Of a DNA stretch of 43,404 bases, positions 24,311 to 33,281 are shown piece by piece (position 1 is the stretch's first letter; each line of letters begins with the position of its first letter). A model generated the notes under the pieces. That model had not been told where the DNA came from, searched no databases, and saw only the letters and a program-made list of their open reading frames with translations. Source of the stretch: Martinezella lusitana. GTDB taxonomy: Bacteria; Pseudomonadota; Alphaproteobacteria; Rhizobiales; Rhizobiaceae. The stretch spans positions 1-43,404 of the forward strand of contig NZ_JAFEVL010000034.1 in NCBI RefSeq assembly GCF_016901135.1, written 5' to 3'. A program made the translations under genes and the position numbers.

Positions 24311-24326
24311 TTTAACTGCGGTTAAA
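24311..24326. promoter_or_regulatory. Transfer operator site D
   Basis: TTTAAC-TGCG-GTTAAA is a 6+4+6 palindrome with the same ACTGCGGT core as site B at 40924. It lies 34 bp before the ATG at 24361 and is followed by TTGACA at 24330-24335. Confidence 0.5.
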
Positions 24327-24360
24327 GTTTTGACACGTTCTGATTGATAGAGGGCAATTG

Positions 24361-24654
24361 ATGGATTGGCTCGAACGGTTTGGTTATCGACTTGATCTGC
24401 GGCGGCTCGGCATGGCGGCTTTGATCCTCGCCCTGGTGTTCTTCGTCGCGCGGCTGACCTTCAAAGATAGTCTAACCTTAGGCTATGCCATGGTCGTGCC
24501 CTCCTATGTGTTCCTCTCCGCCACGCTAGAAGGCGCTCGGATTCAAAGAGGCAGCTTTCGCGACAGTCGCGGTTGGGCGGAGACGATCGCCGCTATCGCC
24601 GGGGCTGTGGGCGTCGGATATCTCGGCTTTAGCCTTTGGTCGATCGGGTATTAA
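24361..24654 (+). CDS. Small inner-membrane protein, hypothetical
   Basis: This 97-residue protein has three predicted membrane segments: MAALILALVFFVARLTF, LGYAMVVPSYVFLSATL and TIAAIAGAVGVGYLGFSLW. It begins at ATG 24361 behind an AGAGGG site and is 9 bp upstream of the DUF1173-like gene, so both form an operon behind site D. No family recognised. Confidence 0.55.
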   Translation: MDWLERFGYRLDLRRLGMAALILALVFFVARLTFKDSLTLGYAMVVPSYVFLSATLEGARIQRGSFRDSRGWAETIAAIAGAVGVGYLGFSLWSIGY

Positions 24655-24663
24655 CGGCGACCG

Positions 24664-26031
24664 ATGCGGATCGTGGTTCGCAACAGCTCGACTCACAAAC
24701 TGGCGGAACTGACCGAACGCGAGGCCGTCGCATTGCGCGCCTGGTACGGCAACGCCAGTTCCAGCGAGGACGAGGCGATCGCGCTAGCGATTATCCGGCG
24801 CGTCAAGGGGATGGATGGCTGGATAGAATGCGACTGCCTGGACGGGCGACACCAGCCATTGCTCGCCCCAATTCAGCAGGAGCGCACGTTCACGCTGCGG
24901 AGACTGACGCCTAAGGAAGAGGCCCCCGGTCGACACGACGAACGGCCGAATCATGCCCTCACCTGTCCGTTCCATGTCGACAAGGATGCCGACCCCGCCC
25001 TCCTTGATCGCGGCTTTCATCTTCGTCCACTACCGAGATCCGATCGCACCTATATCGATGCACTCCCGGCTATCCCAACGCGCCTCGCCGAGGTCTCGAG
25101 TCAGGATTCCGCTCGGTCAACCGAGCGAAACGACCGGCCTTCCAGGCTTGGCGGTATTTTGTGGCGAATGCTCGAGAAGGCAGAAACCAACGTTATTGCG
25201 CCGCTGCAGGACGTTCCCAACCTCACACTCGGCAATCAGCTCGCCAAGCTTCGATCGGCCGCGCGGGAGCTCAGGGTGCTTCGAACTTGGACGCTCAATG
25301 CGCTTATGTCCACCTGGGCTGCGGATTACTGGGATCCGGACAGCCGTTGGCAACGGTTGCTTGCGACCTCCCGCCCCGACTGGCCGGAGGGGCTTCGCCG
25401 CACCGGGTTCATGCTGCTGTTTTCGGCCGGCATATCGACACAGGCGATCATGCCGGCATCCTCTTCGCGAACAATCGACGTCATTGCCAAGGTGCGCCAG
25501 CCGCTGCGGGGTGATCCGGCAAGTCGAGGGCCGTTCCTGACCTTGCTGAACGTCGATTTTCAGGAGGATGATGAAGGGCCGGTTCGGGCGGTGCAGGCCT
25601 ACGCCCAGCCGGTCTACAACGGCGACACGCTGTTCCCGGTCGAATCTGGGTTTGAGCGGAATGTATCGCACCTTCTGTTCTGGCTTCAGCAATCGCTCTT
25701 CGACGCTGCACCAGAACTGCGGATAAAGGTCACCAAACCGCTTTTCGCATCGCAAACGCCCATCGGACTCTGCAGGCCGGACTTCGTTTTAGAGGTCAAG
25801 TACAAGGACTATCCGCCCCGGAAATTGATTGTCGAGGCCTTCGGGATGGAGACGGACGAATATCGGGCGGCCAAAGAAAAAACGCTCCCACGAATGCAGC
25901 ATCTCGGACCGATATTTGATATCTATCCTAAGGATCTCACCGAGACCAATTCCGAGGCCACCGGGCGGAGGCTACAGGAGTGGGTCGTCGGTCAGCTTCG
26001 CACGGGCGGAAACACCGGCGCGGCTCATTGA
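24664..26031 (+). CDS. DUF1173-like protein with possible PD-(D/E)XK nuclease end
   Basis: This 455-residue protein resembles DUF1173 proteins found beside conjugation genes of rhizobia. The N-terminal part has cysteine pairs (IECDCLDG, ALTCPFHVDKD), reminiscent of a zinc site. The C-terminal third has RPDFVLEVKYK and then LIVEAFGMETDEY, which resembles the PD...(D/E)xK core followed by helix of restriction-like nucleases. It could process or recognise transferred DNA, but activity is speculative. It converges on the T4SS-associated gene at 26073. Confidence 0.55.
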   Translation: MRIVVRNSSTHKLAELTEREAVALRAWYGNASSSEDEAIALAIIRRVKGMDGWIECDCLDGRHQPLLAPIQQERTFTLRRLTPKEEAPGRHDERPNHALTCPFHVDKDADPALLDRGFHLRPLPRSDRTYIDALPAIPTRLAEVSSQDSARSTERNDRPSRLGGILWRMLEKAETNVIAPLQDVPNLTLGNQLAKLRSAARELRVLRTWTLNALMSTWAADYWDPDSRWQRLLATSRPDWPEGLRRTGFMLLFSAGISTQAIMPASSSRTIDVIAKVRQPLRGDPASRGPFLTLLNVDFQEDDEGPVRAVQAYAQPVYNGDTLFPVESGFERNVSHLLFWLQQSLFDAAPELRIKVTKPLFASQTPIGLCRPDFVLEVKYKDYPPRKLIVEAFGMETDEYRAAKEKTLPRMQHLGPIFDIYPKDLTETNSEATGRRLQEWVVGQLRTGGNTGAAH

Positions 26032-26072
26032 TGAGCGGCGACGGAGGAGTAGCCTTGCCGATTTTCAGGGTT

Positions 26073-26417
26073 TTAGGTTGGTTCATTAGTGTCTCCATCC
26101 AACTCGGTTTCCGCAGCCAAAAGCAAAGCCGTCTGTGCATCGGACCGCACCTCCGGCGGGCAGTTTCCGAATATAGTGGACACAAGCTCTTCCGTGAGTT
26201 CGGTGATCGTCGGCGTCAAACTCGTTGGAAACAGGCGATCCATGTCCCTTGCGCCCACTCCCGACCGTCCGAGCTCGGACTTGAGCGCGCGCATTTCCAT
26301 CGCACGCTCTTTGACCATCAGCCAAAAGCCGGCGTTGGCTCGGGCTGCTGCCACTATCCGGCCGAGAACGTCGTGTTTCCAAAGATCTCGATTGGCGAGG
26401 TATCTGATTTCGGCCAT
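26073..26417 (-). CDS. Small T4SS-linked protein, hypothetical
   Basis: This 114-residue soluble helical protein begins MAEIRYLANRDLWKHDVLGR behind a GGGAGGAAAAGG ribosome site, 96 bp after the virD4 stop. No motif was recognised. Its place at the end of the T4SS transcript, after the coupling protein, suggests an accessory role. Confidence 0.5.
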   Translation of the reverse strand: MAEIRYLANRDLWKHDVLGRIVAAARANAGFWLMVKERAMEMRALKSELGRSGVGARDMDRLFPTSLTPTITELTEELVSTIFGNCPPEVRSDAQTALLLAAETELDGDTNEPT

Positions 26418-26513
26418 GGCCTTTTCCTCCCTCTATCAGTCGTGCGGGAACCGGCAAACAGCCGCTTCTGAATTTCGCTGTCGGGATGCTGCACGCCGTG
26501 ACACCCTTGCCAC

Positions 26514-29300
26514 CTATTCGAAACGGTCTTCGGGCGGCTCCGTGTCTTCGCGCAGCGGATCCCGTGCAAGATTGGCAAACTCGCGCAGAAGCGCTTTCGA
26601 ACTATCCTCGGTCAGACGCTCAGAGAGGGTTCCGATCAATAGCGCGACATCTGCATTCAGCTCCGTCGGCTCGAACGAGCCCGCGTCAGCCTGCTCAAAA
26701 ATCGCGGCGTTCAAGGCTTGGATGTCATCTCCGAATGCGTCGCGGACGTCCTGGCGTCGAAGAATAGCCGAGGGAGAGGTTCCGGCTTCGGCCTGAACAT
26801 CAGGAAAGCGATCTCGTCGATTGTGCGTCCCTCGCGGAGACCCTGGATAAACGTTGCTGTTCAGCTTCGCCTGGTCGATTTCGAGATGGACGTTATCAAC
26901 TGGGATAACTCCGGAAGCTCGGGAAGCGCTCCGCTTTCCTTGTCGGCCGGCCTTCGTGGCAGATTGTATCTTCCGCGTCATTTCCTGCTTTTCTTCTCGC
27001 AGATCTTCCTCTGTCATTCCAGCCTCGCGCTTCTCGTCGAGATCCAGGCGATGACGGAGTTCGTCAAGCGATGATATGTAGACATGGCGCACGCCGTCCT
27101 TGACGATGAAGCGCATATTCTGTGGTTGCTGCGGCCGGTTGACGGCGCTGAAACCGATGTCTTTTCGAGGGCCAGGCGACGGGCTCCTCCGAGGTATGGT
27201 CGTCTCCGCGTCCGACGCGATTGGCTGAAATGCGTCGCTATTCGCGATTGTCCATTCGACCGGCTCCATACAGGGCCTGAGTACCGGCTTGAACTTCCGC
27301 ACCTTCGAAAACATCCGCTCACCGCCGGAATCCAGCTTCATGATCCGCATCAGCGGCATGCCGGTGACCTGCAGGATCGCTTCCTCGGGTTTCATCATCA
27401 TCAGCGTGTTGACCGGCAAAAGGTCGACAGAGACCGGAACCTTCGCGATCGACCGATCGCGGCGACCATGGCGATGGGTGTAGGAAGATTGCTCGACCCA
27501 CTCCGTCGTCCGGCCGGCGGCCATCGACACTGCGGTCGCATCCTCCTGGTTCTGGAAGTTCATGAACAACTTGATCGTCGAAGCACCCATCAGGATCTTC
27601 TGGCCAGAGCGCTGATAAAGCCGTTCGAGCTGGGCGCCGTCCTGCAGGATGAAGACAAAGCGCACGCCGTTCTTGCGGATCAGCGGAGCAAGCGTCAGCG
27701 CCGTGTCGATGCGGCCGCCATTGCCGAATTCGTCGAGCATCATCAGCACCTCGTGCTCGCCATTGCGCAGCGGCCCCATCTGCACGAGCTTGTCGGCCAT
27801 CTGCTGGATGAACATCGAGATCAGCCGCTCGTAGATCTGAATGGCGTTCCAGTCGGCCTGGACGAAGATCACCATTTTCCGTTTTCTGATGCTGTCGATC
27901 GGGATCGTGGTGATTGAGGTCAGCGCCTCGACGAGCGGGTTCTGCAGGAAATTCAGCTTGGCGACGATCTCCGCCGCGATGCCCTCCCCGAGTTTTTCGT
28001 GGCGCCCGGCGAATTTGGTGAGCTGCATGCGGGTCTGGTCGGAAAGGACAGCCTCGTAGTTTTCCAAAAGCTGGATGATCGCCTTGCGCTCGTCTGACAT
28101 CGAATTGAGGATGCGGTAGAGTTCGCTCAGCGACTTGCGGGTATCAGGGCATTCGAGCACGAAGCCGAGCATGGCCGTCAAAAGGATCCTGGCGCTTTCT
28201 TCCCAGAAATCGGATGAATCGGAGCGCAGACGTTCCGGCAACAGCATCTGCGTAAGCTTTTGCAGGTCAGTGATCCGCTGGTTCGGATCGGCGCTGATCA
28301 TATCGAGCGGATTATAGCCGTCGGTAAATTTCGATCCCGGCGCCAGCAGGAAAATCTCGTAGCCTTTGTCCTTCAGATAGCCCGAGGATTCCTCGAAGAG
28401 CTCACCGCTCATGTCGAGGACCACCTGCGACCCCTGGAAACTCATCATCGTGGGGATGACGAAGCCGCGCGACTTGCCCTGCCCCGGCGATCCGATGACC
28501 ATCACATGCTGGTCGCCGTCGTTGCGCAGGAGCAGGCCCTGTTTCAGACCGAGCACGATGCCGTACTTGTCACGCAACCGAAAGTCGGCGGCATCTTTCA
28601 AGGTTGCCAGCCGCGCCTTGCCCATGATCATCCGTTGCCGCTTCTGAATCGCAGCGCCGATCGGAAACCCAACCATCGCCCCTGCGGCCGCCAGGCCCGC
28701 CAGAGCCGCAAGGACCGTCTGTCGCGACGGTCGCTGATAGGCGCCGACCGCGTCGGTCGCGCCGAATGGCGCCTGGTACATGGCTGCGAGATGATTGCCG
28801 TAATAGTCCGCGATATCGACGTGCCCGCCGGCCCTTGTCGCGACGAGATAGAAGACAATGCCGTAGACGATGACACCGGCATAGGTAGCGGCGAATATGA
28901 GAGCAGTGTGCGCAATCAGCGTGAACAGCGACCGGATGTGCAGGAGGTAGAGGATCTTGCGCGACAGCGCCCTGCCGCCTTTCAACATCCACAAGCACAG
29001 CAGAAAAAAAACGAGTGGCGAAGCAAGGACGAAGGCCAGGATCGAGAGCCCGACCGTGTTGCGGACATGGATGATCGACCATGTGTAGGCAATGCTATCG
29101 AGCAAAGGAGCCTTTGCGACGTAGTCATAGTAGGAGGCCGACGCAAAAGAGGCGACGTAGGCGTCATAGATCAGCGTGAAGAACATCAGCCATATCGCGG
29201 CGGCGCCGAACATGACGACCGGGAACGTGAGGACCGAGACTTCCTGAAGCCTCGTCCACTTCGGGCGTTCAGCCTCTGCGTCCGTGTATACGCTTGCCAT
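26514..29300 (-). CDS. virD4: T4SS coupling protein VirD4
   Basis: This 928-residue protein is the ATPase that links the relaxosome to the secretion channel at the inner membrane. Four or so N-terminal membrane segments (about residues 25-215) precede the Walker A GSPGQGKS (270-277) and Walker B MMLDEFG. FILQDGAQLERLYQ and KLFMNFQN fit the VirD4/TraG family. The ~280-residue C-terminal tail beyond the ATPase is charged and makes the protein longer than VirD4 (about 650). I chose ATG 29300, preceded by GAGGTGGA, over 29357; it still overlaps virB11 by 32 bp. Confidence 0.9.
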   Translation of the reverse strand: MASVYTDAEAERPKWTRLQEVSVLTFPVVMFGAAAIWLMFFTLIYDAYVASFASASYYDYVAKAPLLDSIAYTWSIIHVRNTVGLSILAFVLASPLVFFLLCLWMLKGGRALSRKILYLLHIRSLFTLIAHTALIFAATYAGVIVYGIVFYLVATRAGGHVDIADYYGNHLAAMYQAPFGATDAVGAYQRPSRQTVLAALAGLAAAGAMVGFPIGAAIQKRQRMIMGKARLATLKDAADFRLRDKYGIVLGLKQGLLLRNDGDQHVMVIGSPGQGKSRGFVIPTMMSFQGSQVVLDMSGELFEESSGYLKDKGYEIFLLAPGSKFTDGYNPLDMISADPNQRITDLQKLTQMLLPERLRSDSSDFWEESARILLTAMLGFVLECPDTRKSLSELYRILNSMSDERKAIIQLLENYEAVLSDQTRMQLTKFAGRHEKLGEGIAAEIVAKLNFLQNPLVEALTSITTIPIDSIRKRKMVIFVQADWNAIQIYERLISMFIQQMADKLVQMGPLRNGEHEVLMMLDEFGNGGRIDTALTLAPLIRKNGVRFVFILQDGAQLERLYQRSGQKILMGASTIKLFMNFQNQEDATAVSMAAGRTTEWVEQSSYTHRHGRRDRSIAKVPVSVDLLPVNTLMMMKPEEAILQVTGMPLMRIMKLDSGGERMFSKVRKFKPVLRPCMEPVEWTIANSDAFQPIASDAETTIPRRSPSPGPRKDIGFSAVNRPQQPQNMRFIVKDGVRHVYISSLDELRHRLDLDEKREAGMTEEDLREEKQEMTRKIQSATKAGRQGKRSASRASGVIPVDNVHLEIDQAKLNSNVYPGSPRGTHNRRDRFPDVQAEAGTSPSAILRRQDVRDAFGDDIQALNAAIFEQADAGSFEPTELNADVALLIGTLSERLTEDSSKALLREFANLARDPLREDTEPPEDRFE

Positions 29301-30318
29301 CTTCGTCCACCTCGTCGGCAAAATAGATTTCACTGACGCCGCGACCGCCGGCGGCATCGCTCTTCTTCAACTGGACCACGATCGGAATGATCGAGCGGAT
29401 GTAGCGAATGATATCGTCACGCTCCATGCGGACGTTGCTGTTGAGCACCAGCGTCGACAGTCGGTTGAAGGCATGGTGTGGGGAGTTCGCGTGGATGGTC
29501 GACATCGAGCCCGGATGACCAGTGTTGATCGCATTGAGAAAATCAAAGGCCTCGTCACCACGCAGCTCGCCCATGAAAATCCGGTCGGGCCTGAGGCGCA
29601 GCGCCGAAGCGAGCAGATCCGTCATCGTCACCCGCGCCTCGGCCTGCCCGCCCTTCGAGACCAGCAGCGAGACGACATTTTCCTGCAGGGGCTCCAGCTC
29701 GGCCGTATCCTGCATGAGGATAAACCGCTCGTGGTTCGGAATGGCCGTGAGCATCGTGTTGAGGAACGTCGTCTTGCCGGTCGAGGTGCCGCCCGAGATC
29801 AACATGCTACGATGATTGATCGCCGCAAGCTCCAAGAACGCGCGCGCCCTTCCCGCCCGTAACAGACGGGACAGCTCGACGTCGATGTCATCGATATAGT
29901 CGTCGCCTGTCACCTTGGTGAAGCGAAAGGCTCCTGCCTTCTCATAGTCGTCGAGGTCGAAGCGGCGGATGAATTGTTTTCGGATCGAGAAAGCATGCCC
30001 TGTCGCCGAGGTCGGATTGAGGACGAACTGCACGCGCTCGCCATCGACCAGTGTGGCGGACAGCAACGGGTTTTCGGTATTGACGGTTTGCTTGGTGAAC
30101 GAAGCGGCGCGGGACGCCATGTGACGGATCGCATCCTGGTCGAGACCATCGACCTCCCGCCTCACCATGCTGAGTTGGCCGATCCGCTCCAGCCAGATCT
30201 CATTGCTGCGCTGACAGGAGATCTCGACCACGCCGGGATCGTCGAGAAACAACTTGATGGGCTCGAGCGCCTCGGACAGGAAGTGCTGTTCGGCTGAGAT
30301 CGACGGGCGCGCATTCAT
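29269..30318 (-). CDS. virB11: T4SS ATPase VirB11
   Basis: This 349-residue hexameric traffic ATPase of the VirB11 family energises pilus assembly and substrate passage on the cytoplasmic face. An N-terminal domain (1-160) is followed by Walker A GGTSTGKT (176-183), the Asp box ILMQDTAELEP, MGELRGDEAFDFL (Walker B region) and the His box GHPGSMSTIHAN. It overlaps virB10 by 4 bp upstream and virD4 downstream. Length normal. Confidence 0.95.
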   Translation of the reverse strand: MNARPSISAEQHFLSEALEPIKLFLDDPGVVEISCQRSNEIWLERIGQLSMVRREVDGLDQDAIRHMASRAASFTKQTVNTENPLLSATLVDGERVQFVLNPTSATGHAFSIRKQFIRRFDLDDYEKAGAFRFTKVTGDDYIDDIDVELSRLLRAGRARAFLELAAINHRSMLISGGTSTGKTTFLNTMLTAIPNHERFILMQDTAELEPLQENVVSLLVSKGGQAEARVTMTDLLASALRLRPDRIFMGELRGDEAFDFLNAINTGHPGSMSTIHANSPHHAFNRLSTLVLNSNVRMERDDIIRYIRSIIPIVVQLKKSDAAGGRGVSEIYFADEVDEDGKRIHGRRG

Positions 30319-31649
30319 TTGCCGACCTTCTTTCTACGCAGGCGCTCGTACGCCTCGCGAACCGGGTCAGGATAGAGATCGGAAAAATCCAGATCTCGCG
30401 TGACGAAAACTGTGATGTCCGAGCCTTGGGCGATGTGGATTGTCGGCTTGATGTTCCGCGTATCCTGGAATGCCTCCGTCGCCAGTTGCTGGATGCCCGC
30501 TGCGATGGTCTCCGCACCGATCTCGCGTGCCCTGTCCTGCGATGTGCTTCCATTGTCTTGAGGGATGCTGGTCACTGTTCCGTCCGTATTGACGATCGTG
30601 ATGTTGCGGTCCTGTTTCTGACCGAGCTGGGCGATATATTGAGTCACACCGCCGATCATCGTCATCAGTGCCGGCGGCCCGAACCGTTCCCAATATTTCC
30701 GGTCGACGACGCCGGTCATGCCGGAGCGGCCGAGACGGTCGGTGCCGTAGGAACCAAGCTGGACCGAAACACCGTCGCCTCGGATCATCCGCGTCCACAC
30801 GATGAAGAGGCGTTCCTGCCCGCGTTCGACACCGGACTTGTAATCGCCGATCAACGAGGAGCCTGCGGGAATGAGGATGCGGCGGCCGTCGAAGGAATAG
30901 ACTTCCTCCCGGACGATCGCCTTCACCATGCCGGCGAGATCGGAATTCACGGCCGTTTCGAGCGTGCCACGAATCATTGTGCCCTGCGGGATCCAGGCAT
31001 CGATGCGGCGGTTTTCGGCGGCGACCGAGACCTCTACTCCCTGCCCGCCCATTGCTTTCAGAAAGGCGCGATCACCATCGACCGCGCCGCTAGTGTCCCC
31101 ATTCGCCGTAGATGCTCCGGCCGTGCTGTTCGCCCCGAACAGACCAGCTCCTGAAGTATCGGACGAAGCCCGTGCTGCTCCGTTCGTTTGTTCGGACTGA
31201 TCGAAGACAACGGCTGTAGAGCGCACGCGCTCGAGAAGCTTGGCCTGCCGGGCGAGCTCGATGCATCGTGGATTGTCGGGATTGTTTCCTCTGGAGCAAT
31301 CGACATCGACTGGCGGTGCGATCTGGGCTGGCGTCGGAACCACAGGAGCAGGCGGAGGGGGTGGAGGCGGAGGCGGCGCCTCGGGCACCTGCACCGTCGG
31401 CAGGGGCGGCGGCGCCGGCGGTTTGAAGCCTTCGTTTCTCGGCGCCTGAACCGGGCGGAACTCTTCCCGAGGGGTATTGTCGACTGTCGGTTCCCGCTCG
31501 CCGCCGGAAAACAGGAAATAGAGAACGACACCGACACCGGCGATCGCAAATGCCACCGCAACCGGCCGCATCAGCCCGATCCCGGAGCGCCTAACCTGCC
31601 CGCCAATCGCGGTGTCGTTTTCGATGGAATGATAGTTCGGATCCGACAT
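30315..31649 (-). CDS. virB10: T4SS core protein VirB10
   Basis: This 444-residue protein spans both membranes and forms the inner wall of the outer-membrane core. One membrane helix (about residues 28-46, VAVAFAIAGVGVVLYFLF) is followed by a long proline-rich stretch (about 65-115, including a run of nine prolines) and the TrbI-like C-terminal barrel starting near IDAWIPQGTMIRGTLETA. It is followed by virB11 with a 4-bp overlap. Confidence 0.94.
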   Translation of the reverse strand: MSDPNYHSIENDTAIGGQVRRSGIGLMRPVAVAFAIAGVGVVLYFLFSGGEREPTVDNTPREEFRPVQAPRNEGFKPPAPPPLPTVQVPEAPPPPPPPPPAPVVPTPAQIAPPVDVDCSRGNNPDNPRCIELARQAKLLERVRSTAVVFDQSEQTNGAARASSDTSGAGLFGANSTAGASTANGDTSGAVDGDRAFLKAMGGQGVEVSVAAENRRIDAWIPQGTMIRGTLETAVNSDLAGMVKAIVREEVYSFDGRRILIPAGSSLIGDYKSGVERGQERLFIVWTRMIRGDGVSVQLGSYGTDRLGRSGMTGVVDRKYWERFGPPALMTMIGGVTQYIAQLGQKQDRNITIVNTDGTVTSIPQDNGSTSQDRAREIGAETIAAGIQQLATEAFQDTRNIKPTIHIAQGSDITVFVTRDLDFSDLYPDPVREAYERLRRKKVGK

Positions 31650-31658
31650 CGTGCCTCC

Positions 31659-32492
31659 CTATTTTGATCTCGGCGAGGAAGTGACGCCGCCCGAGCCAAG
31701 CCGCTTGGGCGCCACCGCTCCCTCGATCGGCGCCGGTACGTCAGCTGGAGCGGTCCTGAGATTGAACAGGCAGGTCTCGTTTTCGGTGCCGTAGCGTAGC
31801 GTCCACTGCCGCGAGACCGTGTCGATGACGATGTAGTCCGCCTCCCGTCGATAATTGACGAGGCTCTCCCGCCGCTTGTTATCGACGATGAAGATCGCCG
31901 GCACATCGCCGGTGAATTTCATGAAGGTCTTCAATCCGTCGTCGAACACCCAGAGCGGTTTGGCGGCATCGCTGCCCTTGAAACCATAGTCGTAATTGAC
32001 CTTGTCGCGCCGGATGTTCTTGATATTGGGATTTTGTTCGGCGTCCTGCGCCTGCTTCCAAAGCTCGGCCGTGCCCCTCAGTCCGGCATCCTCCGGATAC
32101 ATGAACTGCAGCTTGAAGGTCTGGTTCTGGATTGCCTTGCTGTCGTTCACCTCCAGATCGAAGGAATAAGTCCGCTTCGTCGTGACCACCGAGAGGTTTG
32201 TCGGCGCGTCTTTTTCCATCGGCTTCAGGGTGAGGGAGCGCCTGTCAGCCGATGTGAGGATCTGCCAGGAGACGGTGTCACCGGCGACGACCTGGGTGAT
32301 CTCCTCATCCGCCCCAAAGAGGATGGTCGTCACCATCCCGTACGTGCCGGTCACCACGAAGACCTGCTCGGCCGAATAGGGCAAGGTCCGGACACGTGGA
32401 TCGAGCCTGCCCGGCCGGGCAATGAGCTCGGCCTGTGCCGATGATGTTGCCAGGAGCAGTGACATCATAATACCAGCCATCGTCCGCTTCAT
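31659..32492 (-). CDS. virB9: T4SS outer-membrane core protein VirB9
   Basis: This 277-residue periplasmic/outer-membrane protein has a signal peptide cleaved after SAQA (residues 16-21) and the VirB9 opening PRVRTLPYSAEQVFVVTG. The C-terminal domain contains YDYGFKGSDAAKPLWVFDDG, which contacts VirB7 and VirB10. It overlaps the virB8 stop by 4 bp. Confidence 0.94.
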   Translation of the reverse strand: MKRTMAGIMMSLLLATSSAQAELIARPGRLDPRVRTLPYSAEQVFVVTGTYGMVTTILFGADEEITQVVAGDTVSWQILTSADRRSLTLKPMEKDAPTNLSVVTTKRTYSFDLEVNDSKAIQNQTFKLQFMYPEDAGLRGTAELWKQAQDAEQNPNIKNIRRDKVNYDYGFKGSDAAKPLWVFDDGLKTFMKFTGDVPAIFIVDNKRRESLVNYRREADYIVIDTVSRQWTLRYGTENETCLFNLRTAPADVPAPIEGAVAPKRLGSGGVTSSPRSK

Positions 32493-33223
32493 TGAACGAG
32501 CCCCGAAGGCATGGTCTCAGGAACCTTCACATATTCGGTGACGACGAAGCCGAGCGGATTGTAGAGCCGGACCCGGTTGCTGGCGGGTAAGTTGATCTGC
32601 TTGTAGCGGACCGTGGCGGACCAGCGATTGACGACCTCGCCGCCGCGCTGTCGCTCCCTCGTCTCGAAGCGTACCGACATCGTCGTCAGGTTGAGCGGAT
32701 TGACCGACAGGATTTCCGGCCGGATCTCGCCGGATGGTCCCATGGTCTTGACGGGACCTCTTGGATTGGAAGGGTTCATCCACTCAGAATAATCCTTGAA
32801 GGCCGACGAATCCGGGTCTGACCAGAGAGCGATCATGTCGAAGTTTTCCGAGAGATACCGTGGATCGTAGGTCTCGCGGCGGATGACGTAGTTGCCGACG
32901 AAGGAGGCGCGAACGGCCTGGATTTCGGAAACGTTCGAGCGGTCTTTGTCGAGCGTCGTCACGGTCTCCATGTAGCCGGTGTTCTTGTCGACGATCAGCG
33001 GCACGACTTCGGTGCGCACGAGCGGAAAGAGCTGCGCAACGGAAAACGAGAGCACGCCAGCGACAATCCAGCCCGCGACCGCGAAGACCAGCAGGATGAG
33101 ACCGATCAGTGTCCGTAGCGAGCGGTTCTTCTCGCCCCACGAGAGGTGTCCATCGTAGATGTCCTGGGGGCCGGGGACCCGGTCGGTCGGTACAGCCTTC
33201 AATTGCCTTCTGAACAATGCCAA
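32489..33223 (-). CDS. virB8: T4SS inner-membrane protein VirB8
   Basis: This 244-residue assembly factor has a single N-terminal membrane helix (about 36-60, TLIGLILLVFAVAGWIVAG) and a periplasmic NTF2-like domain with the family's VIRRETYDPRYLSENF and VRFETRERQ segments. VirB8 nucleates the inner-membrane complex. It is separated from virB6 by 58 bp and coupled to virB9. Confidence 0.93.
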   Translation of the reverse strand: MALFRRQLKAVPTDRVPGPQDIYDGHLSWGEKNRSLRTLIGLILLVFAVAGWIVAGVLSFSVAQLFPLVRTEVVPLIVDKNTGYMETVTTLDKDRSNVSEIQAVRASFVGNYVIRRETYDPRYLSENFDMIALWSDPDSSAFKDYSEWMNPSNPRGPVKTMGPSGEIRPEILSVNPLNLTTMSVRFETRERQRGGEVVNRWSATVRYKQINLPASNRVRLYNPLGFVVTEYVKVPETMPSGLVQ

Positions 33224-33281
33224 GTTTCAAACCTCGAAGTCGCATGGGTAAAATCTGGATGTTCTCTTCGCAGCCACCGCG

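Noticed and set aside
26023..26036. GCTCAT-TG-ATGAGC palindrome at the end of the DUF1173-like gene
   Set aside because: It overlaps the stop codon and lacks a T-run, so I could not support it as a terminator or operator.
28260..29336. 358-codon plus-strand frame opposite virD4
   Set aside because: Antisense to the conserved membrane and P-loop part of virD4; a shadow.
31330..31440. Glycine/proline-coding low-complexity repeat
   Set aside because: It is simply the proline-rich linker of VirB10 (GGCGGAGG repeats on the plus strand), not an independent repeat element.
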